The translations under genes and the position numbers were made by a program. The notes beneath the pieces are model-generated. The model did no database searches and was not told where the DNA came from. It worked only from the letters and a program-made list of their open reading frames with translations. From the NCBI GenBank assembly GCA_002690865.1, contig NZGG01000042.1, positions 1 through 49,294 on the forward strand: a stretch of 49,294 bases of DNA, in the 5' to 3' direction. The DNA is from Gammaproteobacteria bacterium (lineage in GTDB: Bacteria > Pseudomonadota > Gammaproteobacteria > Pseudomonadales > Azotimanducaceae). Shown in pieces: positions 36,851 through 45,815 of this stretch (its first letter is position 1; every line of letters starts with the position of its first letter).

Positions 36851-37288
36851 CTACTCCTTAGAATTCAAGGGAATCAATAGCGCGAGATCAGACAAGTATC
36901 CCAGAATAATCTTCCTCTCTTTCTCAATCTCCAACAAGGACTGCCTTACTTTCTGCAGCTTGGTATTAATTTCCTCAAAAGAATTTAGAGATATAAGTTG
37001 TCTCTGATCACCGGTTTCATTGGTGGATTTGATGACAGACCGAACTTGCGTGACTCTCTCATTGAAACGAACAAACGCAATATCATTCTCTAGCGACGAA
37101 AGTTCCGATTGCAGATTTTGGAGCTTACTCTCCAGTGTGACTATCTCAGCCTTTAAACGATGTTCTGTCGCTGAAATTTCCGCTTCAGAACAAGAAGGGA
37201 AACAGGTCATCGGAAATTGAGCGACTGCAATCTTAGAGAAAATGAGTAAACAGGGAAAAAAATAGACTCGAGAGATAGTGCTTTTCAT
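36851..37288 (-). CDS. exported coiled-coil protein of unknown function
   Basis: I do not recognise this gene. From the ATG at 37288, which has GGAG eight bases upstream, there is a signal peptide (MKSTISRVYFFPCLLIFSKI, ending near VAQ) and a cysteine pair in FPMTCFPSCSE that could form a disulfide. Two long heptad-rich coiled-coil segments follow (about 32-75 and 95-135). About 145 residues, no membrane segment after the signal. It is probably a periplasmic structural or adaptor protein. The frame extends 14 codons upstream without support. It ends seven bases before the tadA start. Confidence 0.65.
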   Translation of the reverse strand: MKSTISRVYFFPCLLIFSKIAVAQFPMTCFPSCSEAEISATEHRLKAEIVTLESKLQNLQSELSSLENDIAFVRFNERVTQVRSVIKSTNETGDQRQLISLNSFEEINTKLQKVRQSLLEIEKERKIILGYLSDLALLIPLNSKE

Positions 37289-37409
37289 TATCAGGACTCC
37301 ACTAGCGCTCCTTAACGAGGCTTTCATCATAAAAGAAGTAGAATATCTCTTTTATTTGAATCAATCCACGACCCAAGTTAACGGTTTTTTATTGATATAG
37401 CCCTCGTTT

Positions 37410-38276
37410 TTACCGGCAACTAGAATTACCTCTCGATAAAAAAGACAACCCTGCTCTTGGAGGAGTAGGTGATAAATCATCAACCTTCTTTTTTAAATAC
37501 TCGGTAAGCGCCTTTCTATCACCCACTTTTCTCATTTCAATATAAGATATTGGTTTCCCGATAGTAAACTCTATTTTAGTGCCCATTCTTCTGGTAACTT
37601 CACGGATAAATAGGGATAGGCGAGCAGCTTCCGAAAAACCACTTACCAAGTGAAAAAAAAAGCTATTTTCTCCATTAAAGTTTACGGGGATGACCGTAGC
37701 CTCAGATTTCATGATAATTTTTGCGGCGAAGGTGCTCCATGGAAATTCCTCCAGAGGCCCTAGACCATAATGGCCGCGTGTCGCTACACCTCCAGATGGA
37801 AAAATAATAATCGTTCCTGCATGATCTAATACTTTTTGCGCATTCCTTTTAGTTTCGACATTCTTCCGCGAAGCCTCCCGAGTGCCATCAAAATCAATTG
37901 GCAGAAACAAATGATTTAAGTCTTCATCCTTCATTAACCTATTATTTAGCAGAATTCGGAAATCCCCTCTTGTTCGCGCAGCGATCTCACAAAGTATCAG
38001 TCCATCAATAATGCCAAAAGGATGATTTGCGATAAATACTAATGGGCCAGCCTGAGGAATTGTTTGTTCCTCTGCACGGTTATAACTTAATTCTAATTTT
38101 CCTAATTCGATTCCCCGACTAAAAAAACGCGGGCTCAAAAAGGGTTCATCCTTAAGATTATCGTAAATTTCAGTTAACTGATTTCTTCCAGTAATCACTT
38201 CTATGAAATTAACAATTTTTTGTTTGAGCCAAGGATCAGATTCTTGGGCATACGACAGTTTGGGTAATGGTTTCAT
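37410..38276 (-). CDS. PlsC-like phospholipid/glycerol acyltransferase
   Basis: Acyltransferase of the LPLAT superfamily, 288 residues. The catalytic block I is NHPFGIIDGL: H85 and D91, an H-x5-D spacing seen in a subfamily close to haemolysin-type acyltransferases, rather than H-x4-D. Block III is IIFPSGGVATRG (158-169), block IV VIPVNFNGENS. No clear membrane helix. It may acylate lysophospholipid or an ornithine-type lipid. ATG start; it stands alone with 80 to 200 bases on each side. Confidence 0.8.
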   Translation of the reverse strand: MKPLPKLSYAQESDPWLKQKIVNFIEVITGRNQLTEIYDNLKDEPFLSPRFFSRGIELGKLELSYNRAEEQTIPQAGPLVFIANHPFGIIDGLILCEIAARTRGDFRILLNNRLMKDEDLNHLFLPIDFDGTREASRKNVETKRNAQKVLDHAGTIIIFPSGGVATRGHYGLGPLEEFPWSTFAAKIIMKSEATVIPVNFNGENSFFFHLVSGFSEAARLSLFIREVTRRMGTKIEFTIGKPISYIEMRKVGDRKALTEYLKKKVDDLSPTPPRAGLSFLSRGNSSCR

Positions 38277-38473
38277 TATTCAGAAGGTGCGTTAATCGCT
38301 AGCTCACACCTGATCGATCTCCAACTTTAAGGATTCAATTTTTACAATATCATTCAATTCATTACATGAAACTAAACACATTTTTTCAAAGATTTTCGAA
38401 TCAATATACTTACATTTATCATCGGTAAATCATGGCTTCGATATGGAGCAAACGCTTTCTGGTTTATCTAGAC

Positions 38474-39577
38474 TTAAGTGCTCTCTAAAAACTTCAGCAA
38501 AAGTCGGATCACCTCGACTGGCTTCTCCTGCTGTACCCAGTGGCCAGCACCTTCGATCAGGAAAGTGCCGTAGTAATTGCTACAAACTTTTTTTTCCATT
38601 GTATCAAGGGCACCTGGGGCCTGAGCCCATCCCCAGTCCTTATTACCAGCTATAAACATAGCAGGCTTCTTGATCGAAAAATCGTGAAATACCGACAACT
38701 CTCGTTGGAAGATACTCGAGATACTGCAGCGGTACCAGTTTAGACCACCTTGCATACCTGTTCGAGAAAATTCCGCAGCGTATACAGTCAGGTCAGAATT
38801 TGGCATCCATTTACATTTCTCGATTTCTACTTTTTGAGGCATTGCGTGAGCCACTGTTTCTGCCATAGTCTCACTTGCATTCATGACATAATATGTTGGC
38901 ATTTTCGCTAATTCTTTCGCTGTCCAAGACTTAAGTAATTGGGGAGCATTGGGGGCCCAATCTGCTGATTTCATATGGAAGTAGGCTCGGAGAAAATCAT
39001 GTAGACCCTGAGGCGCCCCGATTAGTTGCTCATTCGCAAAACGTTCAGAATAGTATTCTTTGTAATGTTTTCTAGGTCTATCTAGTGCTAGTAGATCAGC
39101 GTAAATCGAATCTCGGCGTTGAACTATTTGCGGTGGGCCTGAGAAAGGCGCGCTCATCAACACAATTCTTTTAACAATATCAGGACGTATCAAAGCGGTC
39201 CAAGCTGTGAGCGATGAACCAAAATCGTGACCGATGATCGCATGAGCATACTCTCGATCCAGCGCACGAATCAAAGCGAGATTATCCCGTACTAAATTAA
39301 TCATCGAAAAGCTGTCTAGATCACAATCGTAGCCATTCTCCCATCCACTAGTGCGGCCAAAACCTCGATGATCAGGAGCGACCACCCAGAAACCAGCATC
39401 TGCCAGAGCTGGCATCAAATATCTCCAAGAGAAAGCAATTTCCGGAAAGCCATGCATCAGCATTATTAGCGGGCTGCTTGGATCTCCTGTCTCTAATATA
39501 TGTTGAGTTAATCCTGATTCAGTGCTTACGTAACGAGATTTTATATCGTTAGGTAAAGGTAGCGGCTTTACATCCAC
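38474..39577 (-). CDS. epoxide hydrolase-type alpha/beta hydrolase
   Basis: 367 residues, like soluble epoxide hydrolases. The oxyanion motif HGFPEI is at 42-48, the nucleophile is D118 in GHDFGSSL, and the catalytic His is about H346 in EGAGHWVQQEKP. Tyr residues in the cap (KEYYSERF and YYVMN) could serve as the ring-opening acids. The expected reaction is hydrolysis of an epoxide to a diol; haloalkane dehalogenation is less likely because HDFGS follows the epoxide-hydrolase pattern. The start is GTG with GAGG ten bases upstream. Cytoplasmic, no signal peptide. Its haloperoxidase neighbour 2.5 kb away makes a halohydrin or epoxide theme thinkable, but this is speculation. Confidence 0.85.
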   Translation of the reverse strand: MDVKPLPLPNDIKSRYVSTESGLTQHILETGDPSSPLIMLMHGFPEIAFSWRYLMPALADAGFWVVAPDHRGFGRTSGWENGYDCDLDSFSMINLVRDNLALIRALDREYAHAIIGHDFGSSLTAWTALIRPDIVKRIVLMSAPFSGPPQIVQRRDSIYADLLALDRPRKHYKEYYSERFANEQLIGAPQGLHDFLRAYFHMKSADWAPNAPQLLKSWTAKELAKMPTYYVMNASETMAETVAHAMPQKVEIEKCKWMPNSDLTVYAAEFSRTGMQGGLNWYRCSISSIFQRELSVFHDFSIKKPAMFIAGNKDWGWAQAPGALDTMEKKVCSNYYGTFLIEGAGHWVQQEKPVEVIRLLLKFLEST

Positions 39578-39741
39578 AACATCTAATCCTCTAACCCTGA
39601 TGATAATATGTTACTTCTACCATAAATTTAGACAGACGCTCTATCTGTCGATCTTAAAAGATCTAATCTTTTATGAATACAAATAGAGACAAAAATGACA
39701 TTATAAATTCTCAATAACTTACGATTATTTCTCTGGAAAGA

Positions 39742-40548
39742 ATGCCCACCTTATTTACAAAACATCTAAAAATATATTTTGGAAAAAGCGCTCCTAAAAA
39801 CAATGGGCCTCTACTGTTTATTGGGGGCACAGATGGCGATCTGAGGAATAAACCTAATCAATTAGATTCCCCATTAACTGAACAGTTCGAAGTTCTTTCT
39901 TATGATCAGCGAGGACTCGGCCAAACCTCCTGTCCGGCAGGCGATTTTACAATGCAACAATATGCAGATGACGCAAGAGATTTGTTAGATTTATTGGGTA
40001 TTGAGAATATACCCATTATAGGCGTTTCTTTTGGTGGAATGGTGGCTCAAGAGCTGGCAATTCGACATCCTAACAAAGTGAGTAAATTAGTTCTTTGTTG
40101 TACTTCATCAGGAGGAGTTGGCGGCAGCTCGTACCCTCTGCATGAATTACAAGAAATGGACCCAGTAAAACGCGCGAGATTGGGCATGAAAATAAGAGAT
40201 GTGAGAATTACTGATGAGTGGATAAAAGTAAATAGTGAATCTCAGATACCATCTAAGGAAACTTCCTCTTCAATCAAAATATTTAACTCAAAAACATCTC
40301 ACTTAATGAAACAACTGCATGCGAGAAAAGAGCACGACACATATGACCGATTAAAGCTTATAAAAGCTCCTGTTATGTTAGCTGGCGGAAAATTTGATGG
40401 CGTAGCACCTCCTAGAAATATGCAAGCACTGCATGAACAAATTAACGACAGCGTCTATAAACTCTACGAAGGCGGACACGCGTTCTTAGGCCAAGACAAA
40501 ACCGCATACAGCGACATAATAGATTGGCTAAAAGAAATAAAGCCTTAA
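39742..40548 (+). CDS. alpha/beta hydrolase of unknown substrate
   Basis: 268-residue serine hydrolase. The nucleophile is S96 in IGVSFGGMV, the acid probably the Asp of GGKFDGVAPP, and the His is H246 in YEGGHAFLGQD. SYDQRGLGQTS lies after strand 4, as in 3-oxoadipate enol-lactonase and related esterases. LLFIGGTDGDL replaces the usual HG oxyanion motif, which is mildly unusual. ATG start with GGAAAG close upstream. Divergent from the epoxide hydrolase across 164 bases. Confidence 0.82.
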   Translation: MPTLFTKHLKIYFGKSAPKNNGPLLFIGGTDGDLRNKPNQLDSPLTEQFEVLSYDQRGLGQTSCPAGDFTMQQYADDARDLLDLLGIENIPIIGVSFGGMVAQELAIRHPNKVSKLVLCCTSSGGVGGSSYPLHELQEMDPVKRARLGMKIRDVRITDEWIKVNSESQIPSKETSSSIKIFNSKTSHLMKQLHARKEHDTYDRLKLIKAPVMLAGGKFDGVAPPRNMQALHEQINDSVYKLYEGGHAFLGQDKTAYSDIIDWLKEIKP

Positions 40549-40716
40549 CCTTTGCTGAGCCTCAGCTCCAAAAATAATACTGATTACACAGAAAAAATAA
40601 GCCTTTTTTATCATAGATTATTTATGTTATTTCCGCTCAGCACTTGACCGAAGCTTGGCTAGTGCAGACTAACCCGTTCCTAACCCAATTTATGGGTGAG
40701 GATAATCTTTTGAGCC

Positions 40717-41499
40717 CTAAGGTATGGTTTTTTCGGCCCGCTCCTTTTCTGTTACCAGCGAGAAAATCGATGGCGTTCCGGGGAAGCTAGTTATGATGAT
40801 GTCATCCGTCGCTCTGTCGAGCATCTTTTGAATAGCCTGGCCGATGGGAGCCGCTTTAAAAGCAGATACACTGCTGCCGCCAATAGAAATACCCGCTTTT
40901 GATACGCTAGCGGTACCCTCAATGGGTGCCGAATACACAATCTGGCCGTTAGTGGCATCGATTACCCGCATATGAATCATCAGGGAGGCTACAGATTTTC
41001 CTCCTGACACCTTTATTCCACCAAAACCAATCCCGCCCTCCGCGCCGCTGTTACCATCATCAAACGCGGTCAATGAACCGAGAATAAAATACTTTATGCC
41101 GGGTACTTTTGGTAAGCCCGTGCCACTGACATATAATTTTTTAGCGGTGTCGCTGCTGTAAAGATCAAAGACCTTTCTCGCTATTTTTTTATCGATAATG
41201 GTGAAACGACCGGTTGACATGAGGGTACTCACCAGCATGTTAGATAACCCATCACCAAGCCCAAAATGAACCTGTATGCCACTGTCGGCATTTAACCAAT
41301 TGGCGCTAGCTTGCGGAGAAAGCCCATCCTCAAAAGAAAGAATACCTATACCGATTTTCGTACCGTTGTAGCTAGGCCACGTAACAGCCTCGTATGGTGG
41401 CTCGACAAACTTATCTTTTTTTGCTGCAGCCGCATTCTCAAAAGCGACTATAGAACTGGCCATCAAAACAAACATAGCAAGATGTTTACATAGTTTCAT
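40717..41499 (-). CDS. CsgG-like exported protein
   Basis: 260 residues with an N-terminal signal peptide (to about residue 26, ending NAAAA). The body resembles the CsgG/HfaB curli-assembly fold: IGIGILSFED, LVSTLMSTGRFTIIDKK, KYFILGSLTAFDDG, SLMIHMRVIDATNGQIVYS and a C-terminal amphipathic helix. CsgG proteins form outer-membrane export pores and are lipoproteins; here the only N-terminal cysteine (C4) is before the hydrophobic core, so there is no lipobox. It may therefore be a soluble periplasmic member of the family. No curli genes surround it. The ATG has GAGG twelve bases upstream. Confidence 0.75.
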   Translation of the reverse strand: MKLCKHLAMFVLMASSIVAFENAAAAKKDKFVEPPYEAVTWPSYNGTKIGIGILSFEDGLSPQASANWLNADSGIQVHFGLGDGLSNMLVSTLMSTGRFTIIDKKIARKVFDLYSSDTAKKLYVSGTGLPKVPGIKYFILGSLTAFDDGNSGAEGGIGFGGIKVSGGKSVASLMIHMRVIDATNGQIVYSAPIEGTASVSKAGISIGGSSVSAFKAAPIGQAIQKMLDRATDDIIITSFPGTPSIFSLVTEKERAEKTIP

Positions 41500-41533
41500 T
41501 ATTACTGAATCCTCAAGATAGAAATTGCTTTAG

Positions 41534-41551
41534 TGTGAGTTATGTCTCACA
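41534..41551. promoter_or_regulatory. palindromic operator candidate before the CsgG-like gene
   Basis: TGTGAG and CTCACA form a perfect inverted repeat around a six-base centre, 35 bases upstream of the CsgG-like ATG. It contains CRP half-sites TGTGA and TCACA but spaced by eight rather than six bases, so it is not a standard CRP site. A different dimeric regulator is as likely. Confidence 0.35.
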
Positions 41552-41616
41552 TTGATATTTTCGTTTGCCAATTTTTTGGTTACAAATATATATTAAGAGC
41601 CTGTTAAAGATTTCAT

Positions 41617-42060
41617 TTAAATCTGATACATTCTATATAAGAAAACACTCATATATCTTGAGTGGCCTACTATCCTTTCGCTCGGATTATACTCAAGTGA
41701 AACAGCCTTATCCACTAGATAAACATGCCATCCGTCACCAGTCCGATCACAATACGTCATAGCATATAAAGTATAAGACAATTGAGCTATCTTCTTAATA
41801 TCATCTGTTAATAAGTAAGTAAGTGTTCTCAGAAAACCGCTAGAGGAAGTAAGCACGAGATTCATACCATCTTGATTTTCAGAAAGTCCATCCTCAATAT
41901 CCATTGCTTTTGATGACTTAAATCCAACTACCATAGCTGGAATAAGGTTTTCTTCATTCTTATAATTCTCGGATAACTCCCAAGGGTAGACATTATCCGG
42001 TAAGAGTTCATTTACTAATTCCCCTCTATTTTTCAGCGCGGATTTAATCCGTGTCGCCAT
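41617..42060 (-). CDS. unknown 147-residue protein
   Basis: I do not recognise this protein. It has no signal peptide, membrane helix or clear motif; the middle (MNLVLTSSSGFLRTLTYLLTDDIKKIAQ) is mixed alpha/beta in character and the end is aromatic (YMSVFLYRMYQI). The ATG lies 17 bases inside the C-terminal end of the haloperoxidase gene, in another frame, with only a weak ribosome-binding site. Its G+C content is low (23 of 60 in a sampled line at 41881), like the rest of the window and unlike the overlapping gene. The long open frame in normal-composition DNA supports a real gene; the exact start is uncertain. Confidence 0.5.
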   Translation of the reverse strand: MATRIKSALKNRGELVNELLPDNVYPWELSENYKNEENLIPAMVVGFKSSKAMDIEDGLSENQDGMNLVLTSSSGFLRTLTYLLTDDIKKIAQLSYTLYAMTYCDRTGDGWHVYLVDKAVSLEYNPSERIVGHSRYMSVFLYRMYQI

Positions 42061-45000
42061 TAAAATAGGCTCTGGCTTCAGCGAAAGCTCCAGGCCCTAT
42101 TTTCTGACCAATCAAGCGTCCGGAAATATCATCCGTTGGCGGGTGGATACCTCCCCAGATGCGCGACAGACTACATTGGTCGGAAGCGTCGTAGTATTTT
42201 GCCCATGCGAGGGTCATGTCGACAGATGGACCGTCCTCGAATACTAGGAATTCGTCTTGTTCGACGTTGAAGCTGCTAATGCCACCGGGAAAATACTCGT
42301 CGCCCGTGATCTGCGTGAGAACCTCTGCTGCCGCACGTGAGTAAGTCGAGTGTCCGGAGACATAACCCGCGAAAGGCGGCGTTACGAACGTGGGCCGCTG
42401 GTAGGGCCACCAGTTCTCAGCTAGGATCCAGTCGACACCGACGACTTCGCTCTCAGGGTCATTGATAAACTCAGTGCCCTTCCAAGCGAGGAACTTGATC
42501 TTTCCAACGTGCTCTCCGTTATCGCCCGCGAGCGGATCGCCTTCTTCCAGCAGTTCAATGTTCCCTGGCTGTAGTGGAATACCATTAATGTGATATGACG
42601 GTAGATTGGAATCGCTGCTTTGTCCGAGATCTGCCATGGCCCTTAGCGAAGAAATCGGCCGCACGTAGTCGTACCAGCCCTTGATCCCCCAGGATGCGAT
42701 TGCAGCATCGTGCATGGCGCCGCCCAATGTGAAATAAACCTTCACATCCCACTCTAGCTGCGGTAATTCATTGCCTATGCCCTCAAAGCGCCGTTCAAGC
42801 AGAGGATGATCATTGACCTCGTTAGTTATTACGAACCAGTGGCCTGGCGGCGTCTCCGAATCAGGTCCGTCTGCCCAGAACTCTGCCAGCACTCGAGCAT
42901 AGTCTCCGCGCGGAACAATCTGGGCATCGTAGGATAGTCCCGTTACTGGATTGAACTCGTAGCCGACTCCCGGATCGCCGCCTTCGAGTGTGTCGTAGAA
43001 ATCTGGATAGTCCTCGAAGTTCGTCGGGTATGAGGGGATATTGCCGACCGATGCGGGAGAGATATCGATTATCACGCCGTCTGACGAATCGAGGTGCGAC
43101 GACCAGATCGCCACCAGCGAGTGGCTCCACTTGTAGTTATCCGATAGAGTCCCGTCGATTGTTGGTGGCGGTCCGGGATCGTGGTATACCCAGTATTCGA
43201 AGTCGTCTCTTTCGTAGATCGTGAGGTCATCTGGTTTCAGTGAGAACGGCACGACGATGCCCCATTCGGGGCTCAGGAACTCCGACTGCGAGCTGATCGG
43301 ATTCCCTGCTTGGTCGATGGACACTGCAAGGTGCAATGGCTGCCAGCGATTGAGGTCTACGATGTCGGGATTGCCCGGCTCTTCGGGTGCCAGTGTTGGG
43401 TTGACCGGCTGGTAGGCTAGGTTGGCGTAGTGGTTCTCCTCGTTGGCTCCGTCCTTAAGACCGAAGCGGATGTAGCAGTCGGCGATGTAGTTGCCAAGGG
43501 CAGCTACGGAACCGGTGGTGTAATCGAGTGAATCGTTGTCCACGTCTAATCCGAAGGCGCCCATTAGAGCGTCTGCATCACGGCGGATCTGCGTCCTGCC
43601 TGGTGATAGCGAAAATCGATGGCGTATGATGCGGTAAGCCGCATACGATAGCGTCTCTTTTCGCGCCTCTGTTATATCGTCATTCGGTGGTAGCGCATCG
43701 AAGGCACAGGCGGCACCAGCGCGTGTACGACCCAGTAACCACGATTCGGCGGTGTCGTCGTATGCCGCCCATGCGTCGTACATGGCAGCTGAAGCGTGGA
43801 ACAGGTTGCGTGCATGCACCGTGGGTCTCGCGAAGTCGTTGCGGATGGCCTGTAGAATTACCTCGTTCCAGCGCCGGGCAAGGCTCACTTCCTGTTCGAT
43901 GGCGACTCCCGGCACGAAGTTGGCGACGATGTGAACGGTTTCCGCTGGCATAGTAAACGTGGTCTCTGAGCTTCTCGCGTCCTCAAAACTGCCGCTCCCT
44001 GCGCTACTCCAGTGTGAGAAATGGTAATTGCCGTCCGGTGTCTTAGCCTTGACCGCGATCTGATCACCCTCGTCGTAGGCGCCTGTGCCGGTGCCTTGAT
44101 TCACTAAAAGACTTGGCAGGATCACCGTCTGCGTGTAAGTCTGCTGCTGGTCCACATCGGTGCCGGTTACGGTCAGACGGCGGCCGTCTGGCCAACGCAC
44201 ACCGATCTCGACCTCGGTTTCCTCTCCCAAGCCGAAGTGCGCCTCCGCTGGATTTTGTGACGTGTAGTTGTTGCCGATACGGATTTCGCGCAGCTGGGTG
44301 CCGGTCGTCGTGGTCGCAGTGATTCGGGCACCGACGGCGTCTGTGTTGCGCCCGTTGGTTTCGAGGCGCACTGAGAGGTAGTGATTGTCATTTTCAGTCG
44401 TGTTGCGGTAGTAAACCAGTTGGTTATCATCACTGGTAGCGATGACGATATCCTGCAGGCCGTCGCGGTTGGCATCGAAACAAGCTATGCCGCGGCCCTG
44501 TCCCATATGGTCGAGGCCAGCATTCTGCGCGATCTCGGAAAATGTGCCGTCACCCTGGTTGTGGAACAACCGTATACGGTCCACGGTGTAGTCATTCGCT
44601 TCCACTTCATCCAAGCGGTTCCAACCGTTTACCTGTGCTATGTCCAGCCAGCCGTCGTTATCGAAATCAGCGAAGCACGCCCCCCAACCCCAGCCTCCAT
44701 CCGCGACAGCCGCCGTATCCGTGATGTCCGTAAACGTACCGTCGCCTTTATTGCTATACAGGCGATTACCGTAGTTCATAACCTCGTCATCCGATTCTCC
44801 GATCTGGTGAATGGACGACACGAACCAGTCCATATCGCCATCGTTATCGTAGTCACCAAGGGCCGATCCCCTGCCTCCCTGGTCCTTGATGACGTCACGA
44901 TCCGTCGCCAGCACTAAGCGGCCGTCGCCCTGGTTAAGGTACACTTGACTGGTGCGAAAGTCCGATACCATTAGCAGATCCTGGTCGCCATCGTCGTCGA

Positions 45001-45811
45001 TATCGCTGAATGTGGGCGTAAAGGAATGGTCGGTGCGCGACCGAGGCGTTCGTGACCTCACCTGGTCGGGGTCTACTTCTTCGATCAGCGTCGCCGCGAC
45101 CTGCGACGGCATACTAACGTTTTCGAATGTGCCATCACGATTATTACTCCACAGCGTCTCTGTATCTGCGTTCTGAGGGCTGCCCCAGTGACCGAGTGTA
45201 AGGTCTAGATCGCTATCTGAGTCGTAATCGCCGAAGCTCGCCGAAATGGTGTTAGGCACCGTAAGAGCGATTCCCGACGATACGGTGACGTCCACGTAGA
45301 TGCCATTACGGTTTTCCATCACAAAGAAATCATCGCCTTCTACTGCACCTATGAACAGGTCGAGATCGTTGTCGCTATCGATATCGGCAAAAACGGAGCC
45401 ACTACCCTTGTGCACGAGATCGAGACCGACGTCGGATGCCACATTGACGAAGGTGCCGTCGCCCTGATTCTGGAACAGCGCGTTTGCAGCTACGTTGCCC
45501 CCAACCACGTACAGGTCTATGTCTCCATCGTCGTCGTAATCCGCCGCGGCGATGCCGCTCGCTCCAAATTCAGCATCGCTGTCAGTGGGAACAAGATAGC
45601 CCCAAGTCCGATCGAGCCCGGATGTGCTAGTGGGTTGAAGAGTGAATTCGAGGTCGACCGTGGGCGCTAACGGCTCGGGTGGATTCTGAATTGAGGGACC
45701 AGACTGAGGATTCGATGACCCGCTTCCGCCACAGGCAGCGACTATCAATAAGAGCAGTAGTGCTGCAAATGGGATCATGTGCGTCGCGCGGAAATGGGGG
45801 CTGTAGGGCAA
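42044..45811 (-). CDS. lipoprotein: FG-GAP propeller + ASPIC/UnbV + vanadium haloperoxidase-like domain
   Basis: 1255 residues. A lipoprotein signal (lipobox LIVAAC, C27) is followed by a Gly/Ser linker. Seven FG-GAP/VCBS repeats (calcium-type DxDxDGDxD loops near residues 91, 143, 195, 270, 320, 382 and 446) should form a seven-bladed propeller. Then an ASPIC/UnbV domain (about 476-563), a 70-residue beta repeat (567-634, with YHFSHWSS and VHIVANFVPG) and a PAP2/vanadium-haloperoxidase domain (about 640-1250). That domain has the vanadate motifs GYVSGHST (S1152, H1154) and RIWGGIH (R1217, H1223), plus WPYQRPTF. Expected role: surface enzyme that oxidises halide with H2O2, or a phosphatase relative. 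The start is TTG, with GGGAG seven bases upstream inside the guaA end; an ATG at 45778 is the alternative. G+C is far above its neighbours. Confidence 0.85.
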   Translation of the reverse strand: MPYSPHFRATHMIPFAALLLLLIVAACGGSGSSNPQSGPSIQNPPEPLAPTVDLEFTLQPTSTSGLDRTWGYLVPTDSDAEFGASGIAAADYDDDGDIDLYVVGGNVAANALFQNQGDGTFVNVASDVGLDLVHKGSGSVFADIDSDNDLDLFIGAVEGDDFFVMENRNGIYVDVTVSSGIALTVPNTISASFGDYDSDSDLDLTLGHWGSPQNADTETLWSNNRDGTFENVSMPSQVAATLIEEVDPDQVRSRTPRSRTDHSFTPTFSDIDDDGDQDLLMVSDFRTSQVYLNQGDGRLVLATDRDVIKDQGGRGSALGDYDNDGDMDWFVSSIHQIGESDDEVMNYGNRLYSNKGDGTFTDITDTAAVADGGWGWGACFADFDNDGWLDIAQVNGWNRLDEVEANDYTVDRIRLFHNQGDGTFSEIAQNAGLDHMGQGRGIACFDANRDGLQDIVIATSDDNQLVYYRNTTENDNHYLSVRLETNGRNTDAVGARITATTTTGTQLREIRIGNNYTSQNPAEAHFGLGEETEVEIGVRWPDGRRLTVTGTDVDQQQTYTQTVILPSLLVNQGTGTGAYDEGDQIAVKAKTPDGNYHFSHWSSAGSGSFEDARSSETTFTMPAETVHIVANFVPGVAIEQEVSLARRWNEVILQAIRNDFARPTVHARNLFHASAAMYDAWAAYDDTAESWLLGRTRAGAACAFDALPPNDDITEARKETLSYAAYRIIRHRFSLSPGRTQIRRDADALMGAFGLDVDNDSLDYTTGSVAALGNYIADCYIRFGLKDGANEENHYANLAYQPVNPTLAPEEPGNPDIVDLNRWQPLHLAVSIDQAGNPISSQSEFLSPEWGIVVPFSLKPDDLTIYERDDFEYWVYHDPGPPPTIDGTLSDNYKWSHSLVAIWSSHLDSSDGVIIDISPASVGNIPSYPTNFEDYPDFYDTLEGGDPGVGYEFNPVTGLSYDAQIVPRGDYARVLAEFWADGPDSETPPGHWFVITNEVNDHPLLERRFEGIGNELPQLEWDVKVYFTLGGAMHDAAIASWGIKGWYDYVRPISSLRAMADLGQSSDSNLPSYHINGIPLQPGNIELLEEGDPLAGDNGEHVGKIKFLAWKGTEFINDPESEVVGVDWILAENWWPYQRPTFVTPPFAGYVSGHSTYSRAAAEVLTQITGDEYFPGGISSFNVEQDEFLVFEDGPSVDMTLAWAKYYDASDQCSLSRIWGGIHPPTDDISGRLIGQKIGPGAFAEARAYFNGDTD

Positions 45812-45815
45812 CGAA

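Noticed and set aside
41534-41551. CRP site
   Set aside because: Half-sites are right but the spacer is eight bases instead of six; reported only as an unassigned palindrome.
44381-44917. Open frame of 178 codons, and several others, opposite the haloperoxidase gene
   Set aside because: They lie wholly on the reverse of a gene with clear domains; high G+C lengthens chance frames, and none has recognisable motifs.
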